The notes below the pieces were generated by a model. The model made no database searches, was not told the origin of the DNA, and was given only the letters and a program-made list of their open reading frames with translations. The translations under genes were made by a program, and so were the position numbers. From positions 124,001 to 188,000 of the forward strand of contig JAPHSY010000033.1 of the NCBI GenBank assembly GCA_026196495.1: a DNA stretch of 64,000 nt. Reading direction: 5' to 3'. This document shows positions 49,869 to 60,412 of this stretch, piece by piece. Position 1 is the stretch's first letter, and each line of letters starts with the position of its first letter. Source of the stretch: Magnetovibrio sp. (GTDB taxonomy: Bacteria; Pseudomonadota; Alphaproteobacteria; Rhodospirillales; Magnetovibrionaceae).

Positions 49869-51347
49869 ATGTTCGAAGCTGCAGAATTGGGCCATAAAGT
49901 CAGCAAAGCCACCTACAAAACCGAAGTTCCGAAATTGCGTGAGCAATTGCTGGATGCACAGTTTGAACTGGGAGAAAAGAAGCCGTTTCCTGTGGTCATC
50001 ATCGTTTCCGGTGTCGATGGGGCCGGTAAAGGTGAGGCCGTCAATACACTGAACTTTTGGATGGATCCGCGCAACATCCATGCCCATGCGCTGGGTGATC
50101 CCACCGACGAAGAATTGGAACGCCCGGCCATGTGGCGTTATTGGCGTAAGTTGCCGCCCAAGGGGGCCATCGGGTTCTTCTTTGGTTCTTGGTACAGCCA
50201 CCCCATGCGCATGCACATCGACGGCGGTAAGAGCCGTGATTATTTAGACAGTTACCTAGACGATTTTTTGCGCTTTGAACGCATGCTGGCGGACGAGGGA
50301 GCCCTGGTCTTGAAGTTTTGGCTCCACCTGTCCAAGGACGCGCTTAAGGACCGTCTGACGCAATTGGAGGGCGATAAGGCCACCAATTGGCGCGTGACCA
50401 AGAAGGACTGGGAACGCTATGAGCGTTATGACGATCTGATGCCCGTTGCCGAACATGTCCTGCGCCGCACCTCTACAGGCCATGCACCGTGGATTGTGGT
50501 GGAAAGCACGGATGAAAAATATCGCAATTTGACGGTCGGGCGCACGCTGTTGAAGGCTGTTAAGGCGCGCTTAGCCGAACAAGGCAAACCCGCCACCGCC
50601 TCAGTCCCCGTTCAGGCCTTGGATCATGCCGATGACATCAATTTGTTGGATGCTTTGGACTATACCAAGACGTTAGAGAAAAAAGCCTACAAGAAAGAGT
50701 TGGAAAAATACCAAGGTCGCTTGAATAAGCTGACACGGTCCAAAGCATTCCGTGATCGTGGCATGGTTTTGGTGTTTGAAGGCAACGATGCCGCCGGGAA
50801 GGGCGGTTCAATTCGCCGTGCTTGTGCCGCCATGGATAGCCGTTTTTACGACATCATCCCCATTGCCGCACCAACGGATGAGGAAAAGGCTCAACCCTAC
50901 CTCTGGCGGTTCTGGCGCCATCTGCCTGGGATTGGCAAAACCGCGATCTTTGATCGGTCTTGGTATGGTCGTGTGTTGGTGGAACGGGTTGAAGGCTTTT
51001 GTTCCGAAGCCGACTGGCTTAGGGCTTATGGCGAAATCAACGATTTTGAAGAAGAAATGGCACGCCATGGCATCATTGTTCAAAAATTCTGGCTGTCGAT
51101 TACTGCGGACGAGCAGCTTCACCGCTTCAATGAACGCGAAGCCACAGGCTACAAACGCTTTAAGCTGACCGACGAAGATTGGCGCAACCGCGACAAGTGG
51201 AGTGAATATTCCAACGCTGTTTGTGACATGGTGGAACGCACCTCAACCGAAATCGCACCGTGGACCTTGGTGGAAGCCAACTCCAAGTACTACGCGCGCA
51301 TTAAGGTACTGAAGACCTTGTGCAAGCGGTTGGAGGAAGAGCTTTAA
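49869..51347 (+). CDS. pap: Polyphosphate:AMP phosphotransferase (two-domain PPK2)
   Basis: Two Walker A-type motifs (SGVDGAGKGEAVNTL; EGNDAAGKGGSIRR) and duplicated PPK2 motifs. Confidence 0.93.
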   Translation: MFEAAELGHKVSKATYKTEVPKLREQLLDAQFELGEKKPFPVVIIVSGVDGAGKGEAVNTLNFWMDPRNIHAHALGDPTDEELERPAMWRYWRKLPPKGAIGFFFGSWYSHPMRMHIDGGKSRDYLDSYLDDFLRFERMLADEGALVLKFWLHLSKDALKDRLTQLEGDKATNWRVTKKDWERYERYDDLMPVAEHVLRRTSTGHAPWIVVESTDEKYRNLTVGRTLLKAVKARLAEQGKPATASVPVQALDHADDINLLDALDYTKTLEKKAYKKELEKYQGRLNKLTRSKAFRDRGMVLVFEGNDAAGKGGSIRRACAAMDSRFYDIIPIAAPTDEEKAQPYLWRFWRHLPGIGKTAIFDRSWYGRVLVERVEGFCSEADWLRAYGEINDFEEEMARHGIIVQKFWLSITADEQLHRFNEREATGYKRFKLTDEDWRNRDKWSEYSNAVCDMVERTSTEIAPWTLVEANSKYYARIKVLKTLCKRLEEEL

Positions 51348-51408
51348 ATTTATGCGCTAGATTAAACAGTTTAAAGCCAACATAGCTTTGGGTGTGGGGA
51401 GGTGATTT

Positions 51409-52248
51409 ATGGCTAAAAAACTTAAATCAATATTATGTTTATCAACAATTACAATAGCTGTGACAAGCTGCCAAACAACACAAACTACAGTATCGAAAGA
51501 GGCGCAAGCGTTTAAGTACCTTGCCTCAAAACATTGTGTTGTCAGTCTTGAAGGACAAGTATCGAGCAGGAAAAAAATCAATACAGAGCTCACACATGTG
51601 TACTCCATTTCACCTCGAAGAGATGGATGGCTTGCTGCTGATGTTAGCTCTCCGGGGGGGAATGGAAGAGTTGTTCGTGACAATATTTACTTTAACCCCA
51701 AAACAAAAGAATTTGCATGTGGAACGAAAGCCTGGCGTAGAGGTAATTACTCAGTAACCTCAAACGTGAATATAAATAACAAAAGAGAAACGACCCTGAT
51801 TCTTTCAGACATTAAAATGCTTAAGGGACAGAAAGTTCAAAACGTAAGCGTTGAGCATAATGGAATATTTGATAGCGGTTATTTTTTCAATCAGGGCGAG
51901 GTTCATTTGAAGATAAAAATGGATGGCTATTTCAAGTTAGATAATGAGTTTATCAATAATTTTTACCAAAACCGAGTAGCAGCATCAGGTGGCGATATTA
52001 CTAACATATCAAAGTTGACTAAAACGTCGGTTCCTGCAGGTGTGTTTGGTTTTATGACTTACCAAGATAAAGGACGGAATTGCTTTGAGTTTATTACAGC
52101 TGCATATGGTGTTCGCAAGACAGTTAAAATAATCGAAGGGAAACTGTGTGAACAAGATAACGAGTATATAAGGGCAGATGGGTTAAGTTTTTTGTCCGAT
52201 CTACATCACATGAATGCAATATATTACAAGCATCATCGTGTTAAGTGA
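51409..52248 (+). CDS. Putative lipoprotein of unknown function
   Basis: N-terminal signal with lipobox-like VTSC; visibly AT-rich codon usage. Confidence 0.7.
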   Translation: MAKKLKSILCLSTITIAVTSCQTTQTTVSKEAQAFKYLASKHCVVSLEGQVSSRKKINTELTHVYSISPRRDGWLAADVSSPGGNGRVVRDNIYFNPKTKEFACGTKAWRRGNYSVTSNVNINNKRETTLILSDIKMLKGQKVQNVSVEHNGIFDSGYFFNQGEVHLKIKMDGYFKLDNEFINNFYQNRVAASGGDITNISKLTKTSVPAGVFGFMTYQDKGRNCFEFITAAYGVRKTVKIIEGKLCEQDNEYIRADGLSFLSDLHHMNAIYYKHHRVK

Positions 52249-52404
52249 CAAGCTCGCTTGTAATAGCTGTTTTCTTACCTTAACAAGCTTACCCACAGCT
52301 ATATTTTTTAGTTTTACTTATTTTTAATGATTTCCATGCTCTAAAGAATCGAGGGCTAGAATTTGTCCTCAGTGTGTCCAAACGACCGGGGAGAAGACTT
52401 GGTC

Positions 52405-52752
52405 ATGGGGTTAGCTCGTGAACTCAAGGTTCGCGCAAAACAGATTCTCGGACCCGTCATCGGGGTGAGCATGGTGGTGTACTTTGCTTATCACGCGGTG
52501 CAAGGAGACCGGGGGCTATTAGCGCTAGGTAAGCTGCGTGGTGAGGTGGAAACGCTTCAGGCGCAGGTTCTTGATGTGCGTGAAGCCCGCTTTGAATTGG
52601 ACAAAAAGGTGCAGATGTTACGCGCAGAGTCCCTTGATCCAGATTTGTTGGATGAACGTGCTCGCATTCAGCTGGGCTATGGCAAAGCTGATGAGCTGGT
52701 GGTCATTTTCCACGAAAATGACACAGGTATGCGTGAGCTTGCGTCATATTAA
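52405..52752 (+). CDS. ftsB: FtsB/DivIC-family septum formation initiator
   Basis: N-terminal TM, GDRGLLALGKLRGEVETLQAQV coiled coil, DLLDERARIQLGYGKADELVV. Confidence 0.9.
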   Translation: MGLARELKVRAKQILGPVIGVSMVVYFAYHAVQGDRGLLALGKLRGEVETLQAQVLDVREARFELDKKVQMLRAESLDPDLLDERARIQLGYGKADELVVIFHENDTGMRELASY

Positions 52753-52832
52753 GTCATTTTTCCTTTCTTTGAACTGCCCCACTATAGAGATACTATGTTC
52801 TGCATGTGGTGAGCCGCAGGCAGGAGGTCTCT

Positions 52833-53159
52833 ATGAGTGGTGAAGTATCCCGAACGGGGCAGTATGCAGTCATTTTCCCCAATCAACGCACAAGTGAAGA
52901 TGGGGAGGGGTATGGTGCCATGGCTGAACGCATGGTGGAGCTGGCTGCCGAGCAGCCGGGGTTTTGTGGTATCGACAGCACCCGTGGTGAAGACGGTTTT
53001 GGCATCACGGTCTCCTACTGGGATAGTTTAGAGGCTATCGAGGCTTGGCGCGATCAGGCTGAACATTTAGAGGCTCAGCGTTTGGGGCGCAAGCGGTGGT
53101 ACCACAGCTTTGATGTTCACATTGCCAAAATTGACAGGTCTTACACATTTTCCAAATAA
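52833..53159 (+). CDS. Antibiotic biosynthesis monooxygenase (ABM) domain protein
   Basis: AVIFPNQRT..DGEGYGAMAERMVELAAEQPGFCGIDSTRG.DG.GITVSYWDSLEAIEAWR. Confidence 0.85.
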   Translation: MSGEVSRTGQYAVIFPNQRTSEDGEGYGAMAERMVELAAEQPGFCGIDSTRGEDGFGITVSYWDSLEAIEAWRDQAEHLEAQRLGRKRWYHSFDVHIAKIDRSYTFSK

Positions 53160-53242
53160 CGAACTTGTAAGTTTCGGGCATCCTACTCATTTAATATTTC
53201 GAGTACGTTGCTTGCTTTTTGGCGAGTTATTTTCATGTGCAA

Positions 53243-53281
53243 AATTAACCTATATTAGCGTTAATCAAATATAGGTTAATT
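53243..53281. repeat. Perfect 14-bp inverted repeat in pdh leader
   Basis: AATTAACCTATATT - agcgttaatca - AATATAGGTTAATT. Confidence 0.9.
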
Positions 53282-53489
53282 CAAAATAAATAAATTAATT
53301 CAATGCATTACATCGTTGTAATTTTCTTGATTTGTCGATTCTGTACGAGTATAGTTGTCGTTATCAAATGCATAAGAAGACCCGCAATACCCAACGCGTG
53401 TGAATGAAATGCGCAGATGCATCTAAGGGTCCACCAAGCCTGTCGCCAAATGAGCAGGAGCATGCCTAACCGTCTTGGAGTTTCCCGAC

Positions 53490-54536
53490 ATGGCTAAGTC
53501 TGCCAAAAACACGCCTGCTAAGAAGCCTGCGCCCAAAGCACCTCGTCGTCGTCCTACCAAAGCCCAGCCGGCTCCTTCTGCGGAAGAGTTGTTGGGCTTT
53601 TATCGTGAAATGTTGCTGATCCGTCGATTTGAAGAAAAATCCGGTCAGTTGTACGGCATGGGCTTGATTGGTGGTTTTTGTCACCTTTACATCGGTCAAG
53701 AAGCTGTGGTTACGGGCGTTCACGCGAATGCCCAGCCCCAAGACAGTGTGATCACGTCATATCGTGATCATGGTCATATGTTGGCTTGCGGAATGGACCC
53801 CAACGGTGTGATGGCGGAACTCACGGGGCGTGCTGGTGGATTGTCCAAGGGGAAGGGCGGTTCTATGCACATGTTTAGCACCGAAAAGAATTTCTACGGC
53901 GGCCACGGTATCGTTGGTGCACAGGTGCCATTGGGTACCGGCTTGGCATTTGCTCACAAGTACAACGAAGACAACGGCGTCTGTTATGCCTACTTCGGTG
54001 ACGGTTCAGTTAACCAAGGTCAGGTTTACGAAAGCTTCAACATGGCGCAGCTGTGGTCGCTTCCGGTGATCTACATCATTGAAAACAACAAATACGGTAT
54101 GGGGACGTCCATTGACCGTGCGTCTTCCACGACTGAGCTTTATCAACGTGGTTCTGCTCACGGAATTCCGGGTGAGCAAGTCGATGGTATGGATGTTATT
54201 GCGGTGCGTGATGCCACGGCCTCGGCCCTGGAACATGTGCGTGGTGGCAAAGGTCCCTACATTCTGGAAATGCTGACGTACCGCTACCGCGGTCACTCCA
54301 TGTCTGATCCAGCCAAGTACCGTTCCAAAGACGAAGTGTCGAAAGTGCGCTCAGAACAAGACCCCATCGACAACTTGCGCCAATTAATCATTAAGACCAA
54401 AGCCGCTGATGAAGCGCAGCTCAAAGAGATTGATGGTGAGATTAAAGCCATCGTTACCGAAGCTGCCGACTTTGCAAAATCGAGCCCCGAGCCCGATCCG
54501 GCTGAGCTCTACACCGACATTTTGGTCGAAGCATAA
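53490..54536 (+). CDS. pdhA: Pyruvate dehydrogenase E1 alpha subunit
   Basis: [65 protein letters not shown]. Confidence 0.96.
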   Translation: MAKSAKNTPAKKPAPKAPRRRPTKAQPAPSAEELLGFYREMLLIRRFEEKSGQLYGMGLIGGFCHLYIGQEAVVTGVHANAQPQDSVITSYRDHGHMLACGMDPNGVMAELTGRAGGLSKGKGGSMHMFSTEKNFYGGHGIVGAQVPLGTGLAFAHKYNEDNGVCYAYFGDGSVNQGQVYESFNMAQLWSLPVIYIIENNKYGMGTSIDRASSTTELYQRGSAHGIPGEQVDGMDVIAVRDATASALEHVRGGKGPYILEMLTYRYRGHSMSDPAKYRSKDEVSKVRSEQDPIDNLRQLIIKTKAADEAQLKEIDGEIKAIVTEAADFAKSSPEPDPAELYTDILVEA

Positions 54537-54556
54537 GGGCAGGGAGGAGATACATC

Positions 54557-55936
54557 ATGCCTATTCAAGTACTCATGCCCGCCCTGTCGCCGACCATGAC
54601 CGAAGGCAATCTTGCCAAGTGGTCTGTGGCTGAAGGTGACACCGTTGCCGCTGGTGACGTAATTTGTGAAATCGAAACTGACAAAGCCACCATGGAAGTT
54701 GAAGCCGTGGACGAAGGTGTTCTCGGCAAAATTTTAGTGCCCGCCGGAACCGAAGCTGTGGCCGTGAATTCCGTGATCGCGTTGATTTTGGAAGAGGGCG
54801 AAGACAAAGGCGCTTTGGACTTGGTTGAGATCGAAGCGCAAACGCCGAAGTCTGAGCCTGCACCGATTGCATCTGACATGCCCGCCGAAGCGGAACATGC
54901 AGCACCAGCCCCCGCAGCGGCACCAGAAATTTTGGAACCCGAATATGACGGCCCGATGATCAATCAGACGGTTCGTGAAAGTCTGCGCGATGCCATGGCC
55001 GAAGAAATGCGCCGTGACGAAAAGGTCTTTTTGATGGGTGAGGAAGTTGCCCAATATCAAGGCGCCTATAAAGTATCCCAAGGTCTGTTGGAAGAGTTTG
55101 GTGATAAGCGCATCATTGACACACCGATCACCGAATACGGTTTTACCGGTTTGGCGTCTGGTGCTGCGTTTGCGGGCTTGAAACCAATTGTTGAATTCAT
55201 GACCTTCAACTTTTCTATGCAAGCGATTGATCACATCGTCAACTCATCGGCCAAGACGCTGTATATGTCTGGCGGTCAGATGGGCAGCTCCATCGTGTTT
55301 CGTGGTGCCAACGGTGCTGCATCGCGTGTTGGTGCACAGCACTCCCAATGTTTTGCGGCATGGTACGGCCAAGTGCCGGGCTTGAAGGTGCTTTCACCGT
55401 GGTCCGGTGCGGATGCCAAGGGTTTGTTGAAAGCAGCTATCCGCGATCCGAACCCGGTTGTGTTCTTGGAAAATGAATTGATGTATGGCGTTAGCTTTGA
55501 CGTACCGGAAAGCGATGATTTTGTTATTCCGATTGGGAAAGCCAAAGTCGAGCGTGCAGGTGCCGACGTTACCATCACCGCATTTTCGCGCATGGTTGGG
55601 TTCGCTTTGGAAGCGGCTGAGAAGTTGGCCGAAGAAGGCATCAGTGCTGAAGTCATCAACCTGCGCACCATTCGCCCGTTAGATCGCGCAACCATCATCA
55701 ACTCGGTGCAAAAAACAAATCGCATTGTATCGGTCGAAGAAGGTTGGCCACAATCTGGCATCGGTTCTGAAATCTCTGCCGTGGTGATGGAACAAGCGTT
55801 TGATTATCTCGATGCTCCGGTCACACGTGTTACGGGCGAAGACGTACCCATGCCATATGCCGCGAACTTGGAATCGTTGGCCTTGCCAACACCTGAAAAA
55901 ATTGCAGCAGCGGCTAAAGCCGTTTGCTACGCCTAA
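54557..55936 (+). CDS. pdhB: Pyruvate dehydrogenase E1 beta subunit with N-terminal lipoyl domain
   Basis: Lipoyl motif [17 protein letters not shown]; transketolase-type [21 protein letters not shown]. Confidence 0.96.
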   Translation: MPIQVLMPALSPTMTEGNLAKWSVAEGDTVAAGDVICEIETDKATMEVEAVDEGVLGKILVPAGTEAVAVNSVIALILEEGEDKGALDLVEIEAQTPKSEPAPIASDMPAEAEHAAPAPAAAPEILEPEYDGPMINQTVRESLRDAMAEEMRRDEKVFLMGEEVAQYQGAYKVSQGLLEEFGDKRIIDTPITEYGFTGLASGAAFAGLKPIVEFMTFNFSMQAIDHIVNSSAKTLYMSGGQMGSSIVFRGANGAASRVGAQHSQCFAAWYGQVPGLKVLSPWSGADAKGLLKAAIRDPNPVVFLENELMYGVSFDVPESDDFVIPIGKAKVERAGADVTITAFSRMVGFALEAAEKLAEEGISAEVINLRTIRPLDRATIINSVQKTNRIVSVEEGWPQSGIGSEISAVVMEQAFDYLDAPVTRVTGEDVPMPYAANLESLALPTPEKIAAAAKAVCYA

Positions 55937-55953
55937 GGGAAGGGAGAACCATC

Positions 55954-57252
55954 ATGCCCATCGAAATATTGATGCCCGCCCTGTCACCCACCATGACCGA
56001 AGGCAACTTGGCCGTATGGTCCGTGGCCGAAGGCGACAGTGTTGCCGCTGGTGACGTGATTTGTGAAATCGAAACCGACAAAGCCACCATGGAAGTTGAA
56101 GCCGTGGACGAAGGCGTGATCGGTAAAATTTTGGTCGCCGCTGGTACCGCTGGCGTGGCTGTAAACTCAACAATTGCTTTGCTGTTGGAAGACGGCGAAG
56201 ACGCTTCGAGCTTGGAAGGCTTTACGCCGTCTGCAGGTGGGGCAGCCCCCGCCGAGGCACCTTCCGAAGCATCGGTTACTGCGTCCGCAGGTGCATCCCC
56301 CACAATGGCACCTGCGGCCAGTGACTCCTCTTCTGTTGCTAAAGGCGCCACGTCTGGAAATCGTGTTTTTGCATCGCCGTTGGCGCGCCGCATTGCTGCG
56401 GACAAAGGTTTGGATTTATCGGCTGTTGCCGGTTCCGGCCCGCGTGGTCGTATTGTCAAACGTGATGTTGAAAATGCTGTGCCAGGTGTTAAACCTGCTG
56501 CTGCTTCAGCTCCTGCTGCGCAAGCTGCACCGATCACGGTGGACGATCCGGTCTTCGCCAATATGCCGGAATTTGAAGCTGTCCCCAATTCTTCCATGCG
56601 CAAAATTATTGCTTCGCGTTTGACGGATTCAGCACGCGACATTCCACACTTCAACCTCACCGTTGATGTGGAAATCGACAAGCTGTTGGCGATGCGCAAA
56701 GAACTGAATGGTCATGAAGGTGCGGACTACAAAATCTCCGTCAATGACTTCATTGTCAAAGCCACGGCTTTGGCGTTGACCCGTGTGCCCGAATGCAATG
56801 TTGCTTACACCGATGATGCCATCTTGCAGTTCAAGCAAGTGGATATGTCCATCGCCGTTGCGGTTGAGGGTGGCCTGATCACCCCGATTGTCAAAGATGC
56901 AGCTTCCAAAGGTTTGGCGACCCTGTCCAACGAGATCAAAGAGCTGGCAGGCAAAGCCCGTGATGGCAAGTTGGCGCCTGAAGAATTTCAAGGCGGAACC
57001 TTCACCATTTCCAACCTCGGCATGTTCGGGGTGAAGGGCTTCAATTCCATCATCAACCCACCCCAAGGCGGCATTCTGTCCGTCGGGGCTGGCGAACAGC
57101 GTCCGGTGGTTAAAGATGGTGCACTTGCTATCGCGACTGTGGTCACGCTGACCGTGGCCGTGGATCACCGTTGTATCGATGGCACCACGGGTGCGGCTTT
57201 GATCAAAGAGCTCAAAGCCATTATCGAAAACCCAATCTCGATGATGTTGTGA
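55954..57252 (+). CDS. pdhC: Dihydrolipoamide acetyltransferase (E2)
   Basis: Lipoyl domain, peripheral subunit-binding region, C-terminal [12 protein letters not shown] active-site motif. Confidence 0.96.
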   Translation: MPIEILMPALSPTMTEGNLAVWSVAEGDSVAAGDVICEIETDKATMEVEAVDEGVIGKILVAAGTAGVAVNSTIALLLEDGEDASSLEGFTPSAGGAAPAEAPSEASVTASAGASPTMAPAASDSSSVAKGATSGNRVFASPLARRIAADKGLDLSAVAGSGPRGRIVKRDVENAVPGVKPAAASAPAAQAAPITVDDPVFANMPEFEAVPNSSMRKIIASRLTDSARDIPHFNLTVDVEIDKLLAMRKELNGHEGADYKISVNDFIVKATALALTRVPECNVAYTDDAILQFKQVDMSIAVAVEGGLITPIVKDAASKGLATLSNEIKELAGKARDGKLAPEEFQGGTFTISNLGMFGVKGFNSIINPPQGGILSVGAGEQRPVVKDGALAIATVVTLTVAVDHRCIDGTTGAALIKELKAIIENPISMML

Positions 57253-57263
57253 GGATCTGAAAA

Positions 57264-58664
57264 ATGAGTGACACAAACTTTGACGTCATCGTCGTTGGTG
57301 GTGGCCCGGGTGGCTATGTGGCTGCGATCCGTGCGGCGCAACTGAAAATGAAAGTGGCTTTGGTGGAAGCCAACCATTTGGGTGGCATTTGCTTGAACTG
57401 GGGCTGTATCCCGACCAAAGCCCTGTTGCGTTCGGCTGAAATATTTCACCAAATGAAACATGCTAAAGATTACGGTCTTGTGGCGAATGGCATTGATTAT
57501 AACCTCAAGGCTATTGTTGATCGTTCGCGTAAAGTGTCCAAACAACTCAACGGCGGCGTCGGACACTTGCTTAAGAAAAATAAAGTTACCGTGTTTGATG
57601 GCTTTGCCAAACTGAGCGGTGCGGGCAAACTGCATGTTGAAAAAGATGGTAAAGCGGTTGCTGATCTGACATCCAAAAACATCATTTTGGCGACGGGTGC
57701 ACGCGCACGTATCTTGCCGGGGATGGAACCGGATGGAAAACTAATCTGGTACTACAAGGATGCTTTGGTTCCCGACATGGTTCCTGAACGCCTATTGGTG
57801 ATCGGATCTGGCGCCATCGGGATCGAGTTTGCCAGTTTCTTCAACACGCTAGGGGCCAAAACCACCGTGGTGGAAATGGTCGATCGTATTGTTCCGGCTG
57901 AAGACGCTGAAATTTCCGCATTCTTGGAAAAATCTTTGACCAAAGACGGTATGGAAATTCTGACGTCCGCAGGTGTCAAAGGCCTCAAGAAAAACAAAAA
58001 CACGGTTACGGCGACCCTTGAAGTGAAGGGCAAGGCTGAGGAACGTGAATTTGACCGTGTCATCGTTGCGGCAGGTATCGTCGGCAATGTCGAAAACATC
58101 GGCTTGGAAGGCACCAAAGTTAAAGTTGAAGGCACACACATCATCACCAATGAATGGCTGGAAACGGGTGAACCCGGTGTCTATGCCATCGGTGATGTCG
58201 CGGGTGCACCGTGGTTGGCGCACAAAGCATCGCACGAAGGCATCTTGTGCATTGAACGCATTGCCGGAACCAAGGGCCTGCACCCCATGAACCCGGATCG
58301 TATTCCCGGTTGCACTTACTGCCATCCCCAGATCGCATCTGTTGGTCTGACGGAAGCCCAAGCCGGTGAACGCGGTCTTAAAGTTAAAGTCGGTCGCTTC
58401 CCATTCCAAGCCAACGGCAAAGCCATTGCGCTGGGTGAACCGGAAGGCATGATCAAAGTGATCTTTGATGACAAAACGGGCGAACTTTTGGGCGCCCACA
58501 TGATCGGCGCCGAAGTGACTGAAATGATCCAGGGCTATGGCATTGCCATGGAACTTGAAACCACAGAGGCCGAGCTGATGCATACGGTCTTTGCGCACCC
58601 GACACTTTCTGAAATGATGCACGAAAGTGTGCTCGACGCGTTCAATCGCGCGATCCACTTTTAG
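57264..58664 (+). CDS. lpd: Dihydrolipoyl dehydrogenase (E3)
   Basis: GGGPGGYVAAIRAAQL, GGICLNWGCIPTKALL, HAHPTLSE-like VFAHPTLSEMMHE. Confidence 0.97.
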   Translation: MSDTNFDVIVVGGGPGGYVAAIRAAQLKMKVALVEANHLGGICLNWGCIPTKALLRSAEIFHQMKHAKDYGLVANGIDYNLKAIVDRSRKVSKQLNGGVGHLLKKNKVTVFDGFAKLSGAGKLHVEKDGKAVADLTSKNIILATGARARILPGMEPDGKLIWYYKDALVPDMVPERLLVIGSGAIGIEFASFFNTLGAKTTVVEMVDRIVPAEDAEISAFLEKSLTKDGMEILTSAGVKGLKKNKNTVTATLEVKGKAEEREFDRVIVAAGIVGNVENIGLEGTKVKVEGTHIITNEWLETGEPGVYAIGDVAGAPWLAHKASHEGILCIERIAGTKGLHPMNPDRIPGCTYCHPQIASVGLTEAQAGERGLKVKVGRFPFQANGKAIALGEPEGMIKVIFDDKTGELLGAHMIGAEVTEMIQGYGIAMELETTEAELMHTVFAHPTLSEMMHESVLDAFNRAIHF

Positions 58665-58689
58665 GGATCATTTTTAGAAAGGGTGAGGC

Positions 58690-59136
58690 ATGGCCGTCTC
58701 GATCCGTGAGATAAAAAAACAAGACAAACCCCGTTGGTTAGAATTGTGGGATGGGTATTGCACATTCTACGAAGCCAAAGTCCACCGTGAGGTGACGGAA
58801 GAGACTTGGCAGCGGGTTCTCAATTCGGATCGGGACGACATGTTTTCCTTGGTGGCTGAAGTTGACGGAAAAATCGTTGGCTTTGTGATATGTGTTGTCC
58901 ATCCCGGTACGTGGACGGATAAGGATATCTGCTATCTCGAAGACCTTTATGTTGATGATGCCGCGCGCGGGCAGGGGGCTGGTCGGGCTTTGATTGAGGC
59001 CGTTTATGCCAAAGCCAAGGAACTTGATCACCATCGTGTTTACTGGCGCACCAAAGCCGAAAACGCAACGGCGCGTGCCCTTTATGAGAAAGTGGCCGAC
59101 GACAATGACTGGGTCATGTACGAAAAAATGATCTAG
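58690..59136 (+). CDS. GNAT family N-acetyltransferase
   Basis: CYLEDLYVDDAARGQGAGRALIEAV. Confidence 0.92.
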   Translation: MAVSIREIKKQDKPRWLELWDGYCTFYEAKVHREVTEETWQRVLNSDRDDMFSLVAEVDGKIVGFVICVVHPGTWTDKDICYLEDLYVDDAARGQGAGRALIEAVYAKAKELDHHRVYWRTKAENATARALYEKVADDNDWVMYEKMI

Positions 59137-59141
59137 AGCTT

Positions 59142-59169
59142 GTTGACAGGCCGATAATATTTCTATAAT
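59142..59169 (+). promoter_or_regulatory. Consensus sigma70 promoter of arsR-arsM
   Basis: TTGACA (59142-59147), 16-nt spacer, TATAAT (59164-59169). Confidence 0.75.
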
Positions 59170-59180
59170 TCTAGAAATAT
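59157..59180. promoter_or_regulatory. Operator-like palindrome over -10 and start codon of arsR
   Basis: ATATTTCTA-taattc-TAGAAATAT. Confidence 0.7.
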
Positions 59181-59484
59181 GGAAAAACAAATAGCCATAT
59201 CGGCCCTTGCGGCGCTTGCTCACGACACCCGTATCGATATTTATCGCATGTTGGTGGAGGCTGGACCGGATGGTCTGGCTGTTGGAGAGATCGGCGACGC
59301 CTTGAGCGTCCCTCCGGCAACACTTAACCATCATTTGGTTCAGTTGAAGCAAGCAGGGCTTGTGAGTGTGGAACGCCAGGGGCGCAAATTGATCCATAGT
59401 GCTGACTATACGCAAATGGACAAGTTGCTGAGCTATTTGACGGAAAATTGCTGCCAGGGCCAATCTTGTGGACCCAATTGCTAG
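59179..59484 (+). CDS. ArsR-family transcriptional regulator
   Basis: AISALAALAHDTRIDIYRMLVEAGPDGLAVGEIGDALSVPPATLNHHLVQLKQAGLVSVERQGR; C-terminal CC..QSC..NC. Confidence 0.92.
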   Translation: MEKQIAISALAALAHDTRIDIYRMLVEAGPDGLAVGEIGDALSVPPATLNHHLVQLKQAGLVSVERQGRKLIHSADYTQMDKLLSYLTENCCQGQSCGPNC

Positions 59485-59495
59485 GAAATTAGAAA

Positions 59496-60356
59496 ATGAC
59501 CGACAACGCCTCTCAAGATCATCATGACGTTCGCAAAACCGTACGCGACAACTATGCCCAAATCGCTGAAAGTGGTGGGAATTCAGGTTGTTGTGGTCCA
59601 GCAGACAGTTCTTCAGGCTGCTGTGGTCCGGCTGACGATGTGGAAATCCCGTCAGCCGAAGCCATGAGCGCCTTTTTCGGTTATTCCGATGAAGAAATGG
59701 CGGCTGTTCCTGAAGGCGCCAATCTGGGGCTTGGTTGCGGCAATCCCCAGGCCATTGCCGATATGAAGGCTGGTGAAGTGGTCGTTGATCTGGGCGCAGG
59801 TGCAGGTTTTGATGCGTTCTTGGCTGCTGGCAAAGTTGGCCCCACGGGTCATGTGATCGGCATTGATATGACCCATGAAATGCTCAACAAGGCGCGCGGA
59901 AATGCCCAAAAGGGCGGCTACACCAACACCGAGTTTCGTTTGGGTGAAATTGAGTTCCTGCCCATCGCCAATGACACGGCGGATGTGATTATCTCCAACT
60001 GTGTGGTGAACTTGTCACCCAACAAACCCCAGGTTTTGCGCGAAGCCTATCGCGTGTTGAAGCCGGGTGGGCGGGTTGCAATCTCTGACGTTGTGGCGAC
60101 GGCTCCGTTCCCGGATGATTTTAAGGATGATGACCACCTGCTGTCCGGTTGTGTTACCGGGGCAAGCATGGTTGATGACCTGCAATCTTGGTTGGAAGAA
60201 GCCGGTTTCACCAAAATCGATATTGATATCAAAGAAGAAAGCCGCGAAGGCATTGCCGATTGGGCACCCGGTCGCGGGATTGAGAAATATGTGGTTTCCG
60301 CCATCATCACGGCCCAAAAGCCCGGTGGATGCGGATGTGGCGGCGGGACCTGCTAA
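59496..60356 (+). CDS. arsM: Arsenite methyltransferase
   Basis: [71 protein letters not shown]. Confidence 0.92.
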   Translation: MTDNASQDHHDVRKTVRDNYAQIAESGGNSGCCGPADSSSGCCGPADDVEIPSAEAMSAFFGYSDEEMAAVPEGANLGLGCGNPQAIADMKAGEVVVDLGAGAGFDAFLAAGKVGPTGHVIGIDMTHEMLNKARGNAQKGGYTNTEFRLGEIEFLPIANDTADVIISNCVVNLSPNKPQVLREAYRVLKPGGRVAISDVVATAPFPDDFKDDDHLLSGCVTGASMVDDLQSWLEEAGFTKIDIDIKEESREGIADWAPGRGIEKYVVSAIITAQKPGGCGCGGGTC

Positions 60357-60412
60357 GCCCCACATATAAGAAAACTTGCTTGGGGGGGCACAAAAGGGAT
60401 AAACCGACGCTT

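Noticed and set aside
57849-58658. 269-aa minus-strand ORF
   Set aside because: Shadow ORF fully inside lpd; His/Phe-rich composition typical of antisense frames.
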